The position numbers were made by a program, and so were the translations under genes. Shown here in pieces: positions 1-9,409 of a stretch of 13,532 nt of DNA. Source of the stretch: Larix sibirica (Eukaryota; Streptophyta; Pinopsida; Pinales; Pinaceae); the NCBI GenBank assembly GCA_004151065.3, contig NWUY0300038192.1:7264-20795 (forward strand). The letters run 5' to 3'. Every line of letters begins with the position of its first letter. The first letter of the stretch is position 1. Under the pieces are notes generated by a model. It saw only the letters and a program-made list of their open reading frames with translations, ran no database searches and was not told the DNA's origin.

Positions 1-195
1 TGGACTACCATCTATGCTTTTATAGGATTGTACGCAGATGAGACAAGTGTATTGTCCAGATTGATTCTATGGCAGTTCAAAATGTGAATAACAACAAAGT
101 GAATTTTTGGCTAAATGGCAAGCAAATCATATATTTCAATTGTTTTTTAAGTTCTAATATATATATATATATATACAATACACTAAGCTTGGAGA
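1..195. other. Flanking sequence 5' of the LINE, no gene seen
   Basis: AT-rich sequence with no supportable coding region. Short frames here do not resemble a known protein. It ends in an AT microsatellite (157-175), after which base composition switches sharply to GC-rich at about 186-200, which I take as the left edge of the LINE. The exact insertion point is not fixed, because the candidate target-site duplication would lie inside simple AT repeats. Confidence 0.5.
157..175. repeat. (AT)n microsatellite
   Basis: About nine AT dinucleotides in a row, directly upstream of the GC-rich LINE leader. AT-rich DNA is a common target for L1-type endonucleases, so the element may have inserted into or beside this repeat. 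An ATATATA stretch also follows the A-rich tail near 6854-6860, but simple repeats cannot prove a target-site duplication. Confidence 0.85.
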
Positions 196-399
196 GGTCC
201 GATGGAGGCGCGTTCAGGGGGGGAGCAGTGTGCGAAGGTTTTCAGGGGACAGACGAAATCCGCAGAGCTGCGAAGATACAGGGTGGCGCACTATCTCCTC
301 TCTACACCCTCTGCCCACAATGATTGCGTTCACACTCCCCGGGGTAACTATTTTAACTACAAACAAGACCCCTCGCACTTGCGCACTTCAGCCTAATTC
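196..399 (+). other. LINE 5' leader (untranslated region, probable internal promoter)
   Basis: A GC-rich block unlike the flanking AT-rich DNA, lying between the AT repeat and the ORF1 start. L1-type elements carry an internal promoter in this position, but I see no specific promoter motif, so that role is inference. An open frame from ATG 202 runs in phase with ORF1 and stops at TAA 394-396, four bases before the ORF1 ATG. It could be an upstream ORF or a lost N-terminal extension of ORF1. Confidence 0.55.
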
Positions 400-1911
400 A
401 TGGCAGGAGAAGACACAATGTTTTTTTATGAGGTGGACTATGAATCCGATGCCAAGGTCGGATCCATCTTCTGCACGGAGAAGGAAGTACATTGTACGAA
501 GTCTTTATGGGACGATCAAGAGGAAACTCCGGTTCAGAAGGAATTCGTGCCACCCAACGTTATCATGGTAGATGATAACGCACCACCTCGAATGAATGAC
601 CTTACCCAGGTGCAACTCTCAACAAAACGTAAGACAAGCAAATCAAAAGGAATAAATCCGAAGAAATCTTTCGCAGAACTCACAGTTGGGAAGGATATAT
701 AGATTAATCAAATCCCTGAATATTTGAATTTGGCTTTAGTAGGGAGATTCTGCAGAAAAACTCCAGGTAGAGACTCCCTGTTACAGTGGATGGAGTCGAA
801 TTGGTCTGTTCCTCTGGGATACACTCCCGACTTCCACGTTCTTCCACGCAGTTGGTTCCTAATCAAATTACAGCAAAAGGAAGATGGCCAAAGGCTTCTC
901 GACAGGCACTGGCAATGGGGACCTTCAGGTCTAATCCTAAAGAACTGGCGGGTAGATTTCAATCCGAAGAAGGAACCACATAACTTACAACAGATTTGGG
1001 TCATATTACCTAGGTTACCTCTGGTATTTTGGCAAGAGCAGTTCTTAGAGGCGACAGGAAACAAGATAGGGAAATTGGTCACCCTGGAGAAGGATTGGGA
1101 CACTAAAATCGATCATCGGTGCGCAAAAATTTTAGTAGAGCTAGATTTAAGGGAAGGACTTTACGAATATTTAGTAATAGTTATGCATGGTAGCAAGTGG
1201 ACACAACGGCTAGACTATTGGAAGCTTCCTTTCAGTTGTTTTGGTTGCCGAAGGGTTGGCCATCCGATGAAAGACTGTTCATTGCACAAGGAAACTCCCC
1301 GTTTCAAAAAAGTATGGGTAAAAAAGACATCCAATAGTGTTGCTTCACAGGAGGACACATTTGTCACAGGTAAAGAAGAAGCGTTGCTGACAAAGACTGT
1401 GGACGTCAGGAGCATAGAAAAAGGGAAGCCCGAGCCGTGCAATTTTTCTCTGGATACGAAAGTGGATCACTCAATCGGTCAACTCAACACAAGCGTCGGT
1501 TCTTAACAGGATGCCACATCCCCGTCGGCTAACAGAGGTATTAACATTGTTTCTTCGTTAGTTAACCCTTCTTGTTTAATTAATAAAGAAGTAACTCAAA
1601 GTAGCTCAAGTAAAGGAAAAGAGACCCCTTTGAGCAGCTCTTTGTCCCATAAACCGGTAATGACAGCTTCAAAAACCATAACAGAACAGAGGAAGACGTA
1701 TAATCTAAGATCCAAAACATCTCATGTCAAAGAAGAGGAGTGTGTCTCTACGGGGGGCCTAGCTCTCAACCCCCCTAAAAAATCCATAACCGGAAGGAAA
1801 TCATTGTTCTCAAAAGCACAAAAACAAGCAGTTTTGGATGTCAAACAGGGATGTCAATCTTTAATAACTAGGGCTCTTAGAGTGGAAGTGGCCCCACGAG
1901 GGGGTCCCTAA
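400..1911 (+). pseudogene. LINE ORF1: DUF4283 / CCHC zinc-knuckle nucleic-acid-binding protein, broken by two stops
   Basis: ORF1 of plant LINEs encodes a protein thought to bind the element RNA and form the ribonucleoprotein. One reading frame runs from ATG 400 to TAA 1909-1911, about 503 codons, interrupted only by TAG 700-702 and TAA 1504-1506. The N-terminal 100 residues are acidic and polar. The DUF4283-like domain follows from about 715 to 1200, with the family features LALVGRF, a WGPSGLILKNW stretch, and WVILPRLPLVFW. A zinc knuckle CFGCRRVGHPMKDC (C-X2-C-X4-H-X4-C) lies near 1237-1278. The tail is basic and Ser/Lys-rich. The ATG at 400 is the first one in frame after a stop and gives the usual layout; an older start at 202 is possible. 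The stop overlaps the ORF2 start by one base. The family call is strong and the product is non-functional as written. Confidence 0.88.
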
Positions 1912-4505
1912 TGTTAATTCTCTCTCTCATCGTGAGGGGGCTAGGGGGGGGCCCAAAAAAAATCGCCCTGAAAAGGTTAATTGCTAACCTAAACCCGTCG
2001 GTTCTGCTGATCCAAGAAACTATGCTGGAAGGTAAGAAGGCTGAGGAATCTTTAAGAGGTTGTGTCAAGGATTGGAACATGGAAAGCATAGATTCGGATG
2101 GCCATTCTGGAGGAATTTTGATGGCTTGGAGGCCACAATTGGAGCTGTTTTCAGCAACCCATTATGGTTCAGTCCTAGGAATGAAATTGGAAGATGGAGA
2201 AACAAGACTATTTTACACGGTCTTAAACGTTTATGGTCCCTTTAATGACAATTTTTTTTGGGAATCTGTTGGAAACTCTGGAGTTCTAGACCAGAAAAAC
2301 GTTATTCTGGGGGGTGATTTAAACCTGACTCTATCCTCAAACGAGGTATGGGGGAAAAATGCGAGAAGCGATGCACTGAGCTCTTACTTCGCCTATTTTT
2401 TCGACCAAAAAGGGCTGGTGGACATAGCCCCATCAAGGAATGAACCGACTTGGAGAAATAAACGAGGCGGTGACCAGGCAATTTCCAAGAGACTAGACCG
2501 CTTCTTGGTTTAAGAAAACTTAGTTAATGACCAATTGATTGTGCAATCAACGGTTGAAATGGGTGGAAACTCAGACCATAGGCCGATACTTTTAAAAATA
2601 AGGATTCCTGAAAAAAAGCCTCCATCACCATTCAAATTCAATCCTCAATGGTTGACTGAGGAAAATTATAAAACCCTAATTTTGGAAGCTTGGCATCCCT
2701 TAAGAGAAGCCCTGAATCACTCTCTTATGCAACAGTTTGCTGATAATTTGGAAAGAATGAAGAAGATCTCTAAACATTGGGACAAGAAAAACAGAGCTTC
2801 CCATCAAGAAGAGATCTCAAGGATAGAAAAAAATAAATTGAAGAGCTTTATTTCAAGAACTCGGATGGTGTTTTCACCACAGAGGAAACTGGACTTTTAA
2901 AGCAGCTGGAAGGAAAAAAGGACGAGTTGTTACTGAAAGAGGAACAGGATTGGAGATTGAAAAGTAGAGCTCTTTAGTTAAAAGAAGGTGATAAAAACAC
3001 TAAATTATTCCATAGAGTTGCAACCCATCGAAAGAACATAAACACAATACATGAAATCCGGACAGGGCAGGGCACCCTGGCTAGATCTTTTTCAGAAAAA
3101 GCCAAAGCTATTGTCGATCACTTTCAAAACATTTTCACTGAACCCAGCGGATGTCCAATCTCAGAAATTCTGGAGGTGATCATCTTATTTCCCAGGTTAA
3201 TTACTGATGATATGAACGAAGAATTAACCAAATATATTACAGAAGAATAGATTCAACTTGTCATGCATTCCTTTCAAAAAGGTAAGAGCCCTGGTCCAGA
3301 TGGTTTTACCCTAGAATTCTTCATTGCCTTTTATGAAACTTTTAAAGAAGATTTGTTGGCAGTGGTCAAGGAATCCCGAAGATCAGGGAAGGTGCTAGGA
3401 AGCATAAATTCTACCTTCATAACTCTGATTCCAAAGAAATAGAAATATGAAACTTTCAATGACTTCAGGCTAATATCATGTTGTAATATGATTTATAAGG
3501 TAATTGCCAAGGTCATCGCTCTAAGAATAAAACCCATTCTGAGCGAAGTCGTAACAGAGGAGCAATTTGGATTCCTTCACAACAGAGAAATCCATGATCA
3601 AGTTTCTCTGACTCAAGAAACAATCCACTGCATCAAAAGTGAAAAGCAGTGTGCCTTTTCTCTTAAACTAGATCTCTCAAAGGAATACGACAAAGTGAAC
3701 TGGACCTTTGTACGGCTGCTTTTGATCCAAATTGGAATGGCAGTATAAATGGTTGACTGTATTATGGGATGTATTCAATCTACCTCTTTCGCAATTTTAA
3801 TCAATGGATCTCCCTCCAACTTCTTTCGTCCTACAAGAGGACTTAGGCAAAGCTGTCGTCTCTCTCCTTTTGTCTTCCTTTTGGTTGTTGATGCGCTGAG
3901 CCGTTTAATACACAATGCAAAAAATGAAAGAAGGATCGAAGGGGTTAAGGTTTCTTGCTTAGAAGTAATCACTCATACCTTGTTTGTAGATGATGTTCTT
4001 TTGTTTGGCATGGGTACGGAGGAAAATCTCAGTGTTTGTGCTTCTTTACTCAACAAATACAAGAAGGCAACATGAATGATGGTAAATATAGGGGAATCTA
4101 GCTTAAACCACAATGAATTCTCAACAGCTTTGATCGAGCAGGAAAAAGCAATAATTCCTTTCCCAGCCACAACCTTATCAGAAGGTTTCAAATATTTAGG
4201 CTTCTTTCTCAAACCAAATTGCTATGCTTTCCAAGATTGGGTCTGGTTATACAAAAAAGTTGAAGCTCGCATTATGTCATGGACAAATCGTTTCCTTTCT
4301 AGAGGAGGCAAGCTGGTTTTACTTAAAGTTGTCTTGCAAAGCATCCTTGTTTACTGGGATTCCATTTCCTACATTCCCAAAGGAATCCTAACCAAATTAA
4401 GAAAGAAGTGCCTCTCCTTCCTGTGGACAGCCAACAAACAATCAGAAGGTATTCCCTTGGTGAAATGGACTACCATCTCTCTTCCAAAGGAGCTCGGAGG
4501 ATGGG

Positions 4506-4742
4506 GAATAAAAAATTTGCCTTTATTTTGCAAAGCCCTGGCATCAAAGTCTTTGTGGCATTTAGCTCAAAACCCAAATACTTTATGGGGCAAGGTATTG
4601 ACCTCTAAATACTGTACAAACTCCTCCCTTATTGATTGGTTGAGGAACCCCGTAAAATCTCACAAAAATGGTTCGGTAGGATGGAAAGCTTTGGTTTTGG
4701 CCTTCCTGCTAGTGGGCAATTGGACAACATGGAGAGTAGGAA
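4506..4742 (+). repeat. Duplication A, copy 1 (237 bp, inside ORF2)
   Basis: These 237 bp are repeated at 4744-4980 with only the single N at 4743 between them. By eye about 15 bases differ, roughly 94% identity. The segment encodes the ORF2 region after the RT core (from KNLPLFCKALASKSLWHLAQ onward). The left boundary of copy 2 and the right boundary of copy 1 both lie exactly at the N, which suggests two overlapping but non-identical contig ends placed side by side. Confidence 0.93.
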
Positions 4743-4743
4743 N
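4743..4743. other. Single-N assembly junction
   Basis: An isolated N at the exact boundary of duplication A. Some short-read scaffolders write one N where two contigs are believed to overlap but were not merged. The flanking near-identical 237-bp copies fit that explanation. Confidence 0.8.
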
Positions 4744-4980
4744 GAATAAAAAATTTGCCTTTATTTTGCAAAGCCCTAGCATCAAAGTCTTTGTGGCATT
4801 TAGCTCAAGACCCAAATACTTTATGGGGCAAGGTATTGACCTCTAAATACTATACAAACTCCTCCCTTATTGATTGGTTCAGAAACCCCATCAAATCTCA
4901 CAAAAATGGATCGGTAGGATGGAAAGCTTTGGTTCTGGCCTTCCCGCTTGTGGGAAATTGGACAGCTTGGAGAGTTGGAA
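4744..4980 (+). repeat. Duplication A, copy 2 (237 bp)
   Basis: Second copy of 4506-4742, offset 238. Beyond 4980 the LINE continues normally with no further copy. It keeps the open frame and is the copy continuous with downstream ORF2. Because each copy is 79 codons, the one base of the N is what throws the two copies out of phase. Confidence 0.93.
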
Positions 4981-5265
4981 ATGGAGCAAGACTAAGATTA
5001 GGTGAGGACTCGTGGGCTGGAGCAGGAGAAAAATACAAGGTTCAACATCCACAACTAAAAGGGAAAGCGGGGTGGAAAGATGCTCAGGCTCTTATCCTAA
5101 GTAGGGAAGAGGCAGCAGAATGGAACAATTATGTGAACATCCTGGTAGCAAGTTTTGTACAGTTAGACGAGGACGAACATGACAAGCTGATAGGGACTAA
5201 AAATTCAGTGAATGGGGAGTTCACAAAAAAAGGGGTTACGAAGCTTTCATCACTGAAAATATTGT

Positions 5266-5599
5266 ATGTGAAAAAAAATGGTGGTGGAGCAAGCTGTGGG
5301 GAATAAACAGCCCAATGAAAACTATCTTGACATTCTGGTTAGCAATGAACAACAAAATACTTACATGGGAAAACCTGAGAAAATGAGGATTCCAAGGTCC
5401 AAGTATCTGTATACTATGCAAAGCAAGCAAAGAACAATCCACTCATTTATTTAATTCTTTCCCCTATGCAGGTTAAGTTTGGACAATGGCAGCAGAGTCT
5501 TTCACTTTAGACAGGGCGATCACGAACTATGAAAACACCTTGGAACATCGAGCTCAGACTTGGTGGTGAAATCCAAGGGTATGTTCTTTCGATGCCTTC
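5266..5599 (+). repeat. Duplication B, copy 1 (334 bp, zf-RVT region)
   Basis: Repeated at 5601-5934 with only N 5600 between. By eye about ten bases differ (around 97% identity). All seven transitions have A or T in this copy and G or C in copy 2, including the TGA at 5384 where copy 2 keeps CGA. Copy 1 is therefore the more decayed. It covers the WWWSKLWGINSPMK stretch and the zf-RVT zinc-binding region. Confidence 0.93.
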
Positions 5600-5600
5600 N
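5600..5600. other. Single-N assembly junction
   Basis: An isolated N exactly between the two copies of duplication B, the same pattern as at 4743. Confidence 0.8.
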
Positions 5601-5934
5601 ATGTGAAAAAAAATGGTGGTGGAGCAAGCTGTGGGTAATAAACAGCCCCATGAAAACTATCTTGACATTCTGGTTGGCAATGAACAACAAAATACTTACA
5701 TGGGAAAACCTGAGAAAACGAGGATTCCAAGGTCCAAGTATCTGTATACTGTGCAAAGCAAGCGAAGAACAATCCACTCATTTATTTAATCCTTGCCCCT
5801 ATGCAGGTTAAGTTTGGACAACGGCAGCAGAGTCTTTCACTTTAGACAGGGCGATCACGAACTGTGAAAACACCTTGGAACATCGAGCTCAGACTTGGTG
5901 GTGAAATCCAAGGGTATGTTCTTTCGATGCCTTC
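5601..5934 (+). repeat. Duplication B, copy 2 (334 bp)
   Basis: Second copy of 5266-5599, offset 335. It is continuous with the downstream RNase H part of ORF2 and better preserved: an open zf-RVT frame runs to TAA 5809-5811. The TGA at 5902 (after two Trp codons) is shared by both copies, so it predates their divergence. Confidence 0.93.
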
Positions 5935-6563
5935 CCTACACTCTTTGTGTTTAGTATTTGGGAAGCATGAAATCGAGCAATTTTCAAAAACCAGTGGACC
6001 CTTGCTGATATAACATCCATGTTGCTGATACAGAAAGCACAGGAACTTAAAACAACTCCCAAACCAAGTAAAATCCGTGCGATATATGCGTTAGAGATAA
6101 ATAAGAATCAGCCTTGGGCCTTCTTTGATGGCACAAGTCAAGGGGATCCGCCTTTAGGTGGAGTAGGTGCCGTCATCTATCTGTCCGAAACCAGGAAAAT
6201 CTCCATCAAGTTTGCACTGGGCCGAGCTACCAATAACAAAGCTGAGCTATCATCATTATGGACAGTTATGAGGATAGCTAAGGACATGCAGATCCCAAGA
6301 CTTCATATCTATGGAGATTCAAAAATAGTGATCGACTGGGTAACGGAAAGTGTAACATAAGAGCTCCTCATCTTCACTATCTACTAAAAGAAATTCAAGC
6401 TTTGAAGCCCAATTTCGAGTCGATCTCCTTCTCTCATATCTATAGAGAGATAAACACTGAAGCAGACATTCTCTCCAAGTTGTCTCTAGCAATCCAACCT
6501 GGAATCATTGAAGGTGAGGAACAATCCAACGGTATAGTCGCCGTCTTCACCATACAACATTAA

Positions 6564-6855
6564 ATCCGCACGACAACGTTGTTTGGAGATTTTGATGATA
6601 GCAGCTACCGGTTCAGAACCCTTTTGATCAGAAAAGAATGATTATCTTAAGTCAGTTTAATGGGTAACAACCCAATTTGTAATGTAATAGAAGATCATTA
6701 GTAGTGCTAAGTGCACAACTCCTTTTTGTAAGGTTATAAAGCTGTACATGATCTGCTTTGATGAACAGGATGCTCGATGAGCAATGATGTAAGTTCATCA
6801 GGACATCCAATGTTATTCTATTGAATAAAAAGATTTTTTCTCAAGAAGAAAAAAT
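6564..6855 (+). other. LINE 3' UTR and A-rich tail
   Basis: About 290 bases follow the ORF2 stop without coding potential. A polyadenylation-type AATAAA lies at 6824-6829, and a short A-rich stretch (6848-6854) follows about 20 bases later, where an L1-type poly(A) tail would end. After it the sequence becomes ordinary AT-rich DNA. Confidence 0.65.
6824..6829 (+). promoter_or_regulatory. Polyadenylation signal AATAAA of the LINE
   Basis: AATAAA sits about 260 bases after the ORF2 stop and about 20 bases before the A-rich end of the element, the expected place for the signal that defines the RNA 3' end. Confidence 0.6.
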
Positions 6856-6876
6856 ATATAGCATTTGGTTTTACTT

Positions 6877-6969
6877 ATGGGACTAAAGCTAGATGCTACT
6901 AAAAAGTATATCACTCCACTAGAGGTGATGGCCATAAGGGATACTAGTTTTTTTGTGGATACTATCTAG
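6877..6969 (+). other. Short protein-like frame, 30 codons, unrecognised
   Basis: An ATG-started frame beginning MGLKLDATKKY, just 20 bases past the LINE tail, with mixed charged and hydrophobic composition. It ends at TAG 6967-6969, but the same frame reads on (DETTFWLWSKT) to a TAA. Both stops could be mutated Gln codons. It may be a coding remnant or chance. Confidence 0.2.
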
Positions 6970-8124
6970 GATGAAACCACATTTTGGTTGTGGAGTAAGA
7001 CCTAAAACTACTTCTGATTATCTAGGATCTCATCTTCCTCAAATGTAAGGAAACATGTCAACAACCCAAGAACTATAGGCATTTGGCAAGAGTGACAACT
7101 TTCCCCCTTATAGACCACTACAAGGTCATTCCAAGTGGCATGGTTTTCCTTGAATAATGGTAATGAGTCAAACTGTATTGGTTTATAGTAGCCAATGATG
7201 AATGTCTTCACTATCATTTAACAACAAAGTTATGATAGGTTTTGCCAACTTCAAAAAAAGAAAAAGAATTTTTTTTAAGTAAGTCCAGAGAAAAGCATTA
7301 TCAAAGTGACCTAGTCATCTTTTCAAACTGTTAAAAGTACCGATCATAAATAATTAATTTAATTACATTTCCTTAATAGTTCTTGTTGAAGCCTAAAGAA
7401 GGAGAGTTGGATTTGAAAATGAAGAAAGCTAAACATTCTACATTTTTAACCTTTTTTGGTTTGCCATCACTAGGATTTGGCCAAACAATCTTTGTCAAAA
7501 TTCTAATTTTGAATTGATGAAATTATTGTTTTTAATGCAAAAATAGATTCAACACCCTCGAATACTTTTATTGCAACTAAATTATATAATATTAACATAT
7601 AACATAATTAATTTCGTTAATCCAAAATTATTCTTATTATATTTTAAGTCAAAAATATCAATTTCCCTTTTCATTATTTTGAACCATTGGAAAAGGACTA
7701 ATTCATTTTAGGTTGCGAGTTTCAAACTAGTTATACAACCCATATTACATTCACTCCATTATTGTATGATTAGTAATTAAAATAATAAATATAAAATTAT
7801 TATAGTGGATGCATTAAATAAACATCGTTAATGATTCCATCAACTTGGTCAAACTCCACCTCGAGGTAAACTATGCGATCATGAAGCCAAACAAAAATCC
7901 TAAAGTAGTGCAAAACAATAATGATATGCAAAGACCGTGCCTTGAAGTTCATATGCAGATGACTCTTACAAACTTAAAAAGGTGTTTATTAGAACAAGAG
8001 ATATCGAAAGAGGTCGAAAGAGGTGACTGTGTTCATATTACAATTACATGTTATGATGCCATTTTATTCATTTTTATAAATAATAGTTGTATTAACTTTA
8101 TACATATATGATTTTTCATAATAG

Positions 8125-8256
8125 AATGTCCATCATGAACATGAGTTAAGTATTGAGGAACTAGAGAGAATTGCTTGTTGCCCAGTAAAATATATTATGA
8201 CAACTTGCCCAGTAAAATATATTATGACAACTCAAAATAAAAAAGATGCTCAATGA
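8125..8256 (+). other. Short coding-like frame containing a 27-bp duplication, unrecognised
   Basis: A 43-codon frame, open from the TAG at 8122-8124 to the TGA at 8254-8256, including HHEHELSIEELERIACC and then twice the peptide CPVKYIMTT. The internal duplication is 27 bp, nine codons, so it does not break the frame. There is no ATG at the front and no family is recognised. It is probably a remnant of a longer coding region. Confidence 0.25.
8178..8231 (+). repeat. Perfect 27-bp tandem duplication
   Basis: The unit at 8178-8204 is repeated without change at 8205-8231. The unit starts TTGCCCAGTAAAATA. Perfect identity in otherwise degenerate DNA suggests a recent slippage event or an assembly effect. 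No N lies between the copies. Confidence 0.95.
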
Positions 8257-8525
8257 GACAATATGTTTAAGTGAAGGTAATATTCAACTATGGAATGCTA
8301 ATAATGCATTCAATGGTTATCTTATCGAAGTAAGTATAATAGTACTTCATCCCAAGGAGTTAGTTTAACTTGTTGTGATCAATATTTTTAGGAATTTGAT
8401 TAGTTTTGTGTCAACTAGTATCTATTTTAAATTCTCTTTGATGAAACATATTATTTTATGTCAATAGATTTATTAAAAATGTGATTAATGAACGTGGAAA
8501 AATATCCCTTAGTTTTCTCAAAATG

Positions 8526-8542
8526 ATATATATATATATATA
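8526..8542. repeat. (AT)n microsatellite
   Basis: About eight AT dinucleotides in AT-rich non-coding DNA. Confidence 0.85.
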
Positions 8543-9096
8543 ATTCATTTTGTAATGATAATATGACTTGTATATTTATATTATTGATATGAACTATAAA
8601 TGAATATTAAAAACCTCTATAAATGAAAGAACCAAAATTGCATATTATTATTATATAAAATTCAAACTATTCAATGAGTTGATTGTACTTGATGAAGGTT
8701 CATCTTCTAATATATGAGGAAATAGGCCATGCATTCCACGTTTATATTAATGAGGTAGGTATAATATTTTTTTAATATTTTATTTTTATTTTTATATATA
8801 TTTTTACATTAATTTTGGTAAACTAATTTTCATTTGGTTAAACTAATTTGTACATGCTTATTATGTGGATTTGTATAAGGAAATACATGTAAAGTTAAAA
8901 ATACATGACATAAATCAAAATAGTAAGTAGACGATGGCATATGAGATAAATCAAAATGATTGATAACATCCTATAAATATCGCACTGCCATATGTGTGAG
9001 AACATGTTCTAAAAGAAAATTTTCATATATATTCTATATAAATTAAGTATGTTTGTATATATATTGTATAGAGGATTTTATTAAAAAATGCTTACA

Positions 9097-9110
9097 ATAT
9101 ATATATATAT
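9097..9110. repeat. (AT)n microsatellite
   Basis: Seven AT dinucleotides in AT-rich non-coding DNA. Similar short alternating AT tracts occur nearby. Confidence 0.8.
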
Positions 9111-9409
9111 GATGATTAAATATAAAAAATTATAATATTAAATATTAAGCATTTCAACATAAATGGGTATCTTTGTATTATCAAAATATGATGTAGGCTA
9201 GTTCTTTAGCTTGAAATTAGAAAGCAAAATGGAGTAGGAAGAACATTATCTTATTTAAGATTTGAGTGGAGGGAAATTTTATTTAAGTTCTTCTCCTTCG
9301 CAGAGGGGTTTTGAAATTTTTTAAAAGTATGGCTTTGGAAAAATAAACCTAAAACTAATATATATTTGTAATACATAAACAAAAGAGAGCTTATCATTAA
9401 ACTTTTTGA

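Larger units (their letters stand above)
1911..6563 (+). pseudogene. LINE ORF2: endonuclease - reverse transcriptase - zf-RVT - RNase H polyprotein, degenerate
   Basis: ORF2 would nick target DNA and copy the element RNA in place. The endonuclease (1911 to about 2600) starts MLILSLIVRGLG; the family Asn in S-W-N-x-R-G is Ile here (codon 1929-1931), but Glu36 (LIQET), GGDLN and SDHRPI remain. RT motifs are A, LKLDLSKEYDKVNW (about 3664-3705); B, GLRQSCRLSP, where GLRQGCPLSP is usual; and C, LFVDDVLLFG, with Asp-Asp at 3989-3994. The zf-RVT reads CILCKASEEQSTHLF (about 5746-5790). RNase H acidic residues are Asp 6127, Glu 6244, Asp 6316 and Asp 6465. Lesions: stops at 2511, 2975, 3248, 3440, 3746, 4073, 5384, 5474, 5567, 5809, 5902 and 5968; frameshifts near 2840-2850, in the A-run at 5222-5231, and a one-base loss at 6341-6343. 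The frame ends at TAA 6561-6563. Duplications abut N 4743 and N 5600. Confidence 0.92.
196..6855 (+). mobile_element. Plant L1-type LINE retrotransposon, near full length, inactive
   Basis: A non-LTR retrotransposon in the standard plant L1 order: GC-rich leader, ORF1 with a DUF4283-like domain and CCHC zinc knuckle, ORF2 with apurinic-type endonuclease, reverse transcriptase, zf-RVT and RNase H, then a 3' UTR with AATAAA and an A-rich tail. No LTRs are seen. Both ORFs can be followed end to end, but ORF1 has two stops, and ORF2 has many stops, at least three frameshifts and two internal duplications at N positions. Leaving out the duplicated stretches, ORF2 would be about 1,360 codons, normal for an RNase H-bearing plant LINE. 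The element is dead. Boundaries are approximate because no clear target-site duplication was found. Confidence 0.9.
6856..9409. other. AT-rich intergenic stretch, no identifiable gene
   Basis: About 2.5 kb of strongly AT-rich sequence. It holds microsatellites, one 27-bp tandem duplication and three short protein-like frames that I cannot assign: 6877-6969 (+), 7845-8111 (+, from a TTG) and 8125-8256 (+). No LTR pair, terminal inverted repeats, tRNA or conserved domain was seen. It may be old, unrecognisable transposon debris, but nothing shows which kind. Confidence 0.5.

Noticed and set aside
708-1103. 131-codon minus-strand frame
   Set aside because: Antisense of the DUF4283 domain of LINE ORF1.
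4506-4980. Duplication A as a genuine tandem domain duplication in reverse transcriptase
   Set aside because: The N sits exactly at the junction, a second case at 5600 is identical in form, and a doubled segment is not part of any LINE layout I know.
156-6860. Possible target-site duplication made of ATATATA on both sides of the LINE
   Set aside because: The left copy is inside a microsatellite and the right copy is only about 7-8 bases of AT. It cannot be distinguished from chance.
7008-7217. 69-codon minus-strand frame in AT-rich DNA
   Set aside because: No recognisable motif, no supporting context, and a competing plus-strand frame of similar quality.
7845-8111. 88-codon plus-strand frame starting at TTG
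   Set aside because: No ATG in front, low-complexity C-terminus encoded by AT-rich DNA, and no family recognised.
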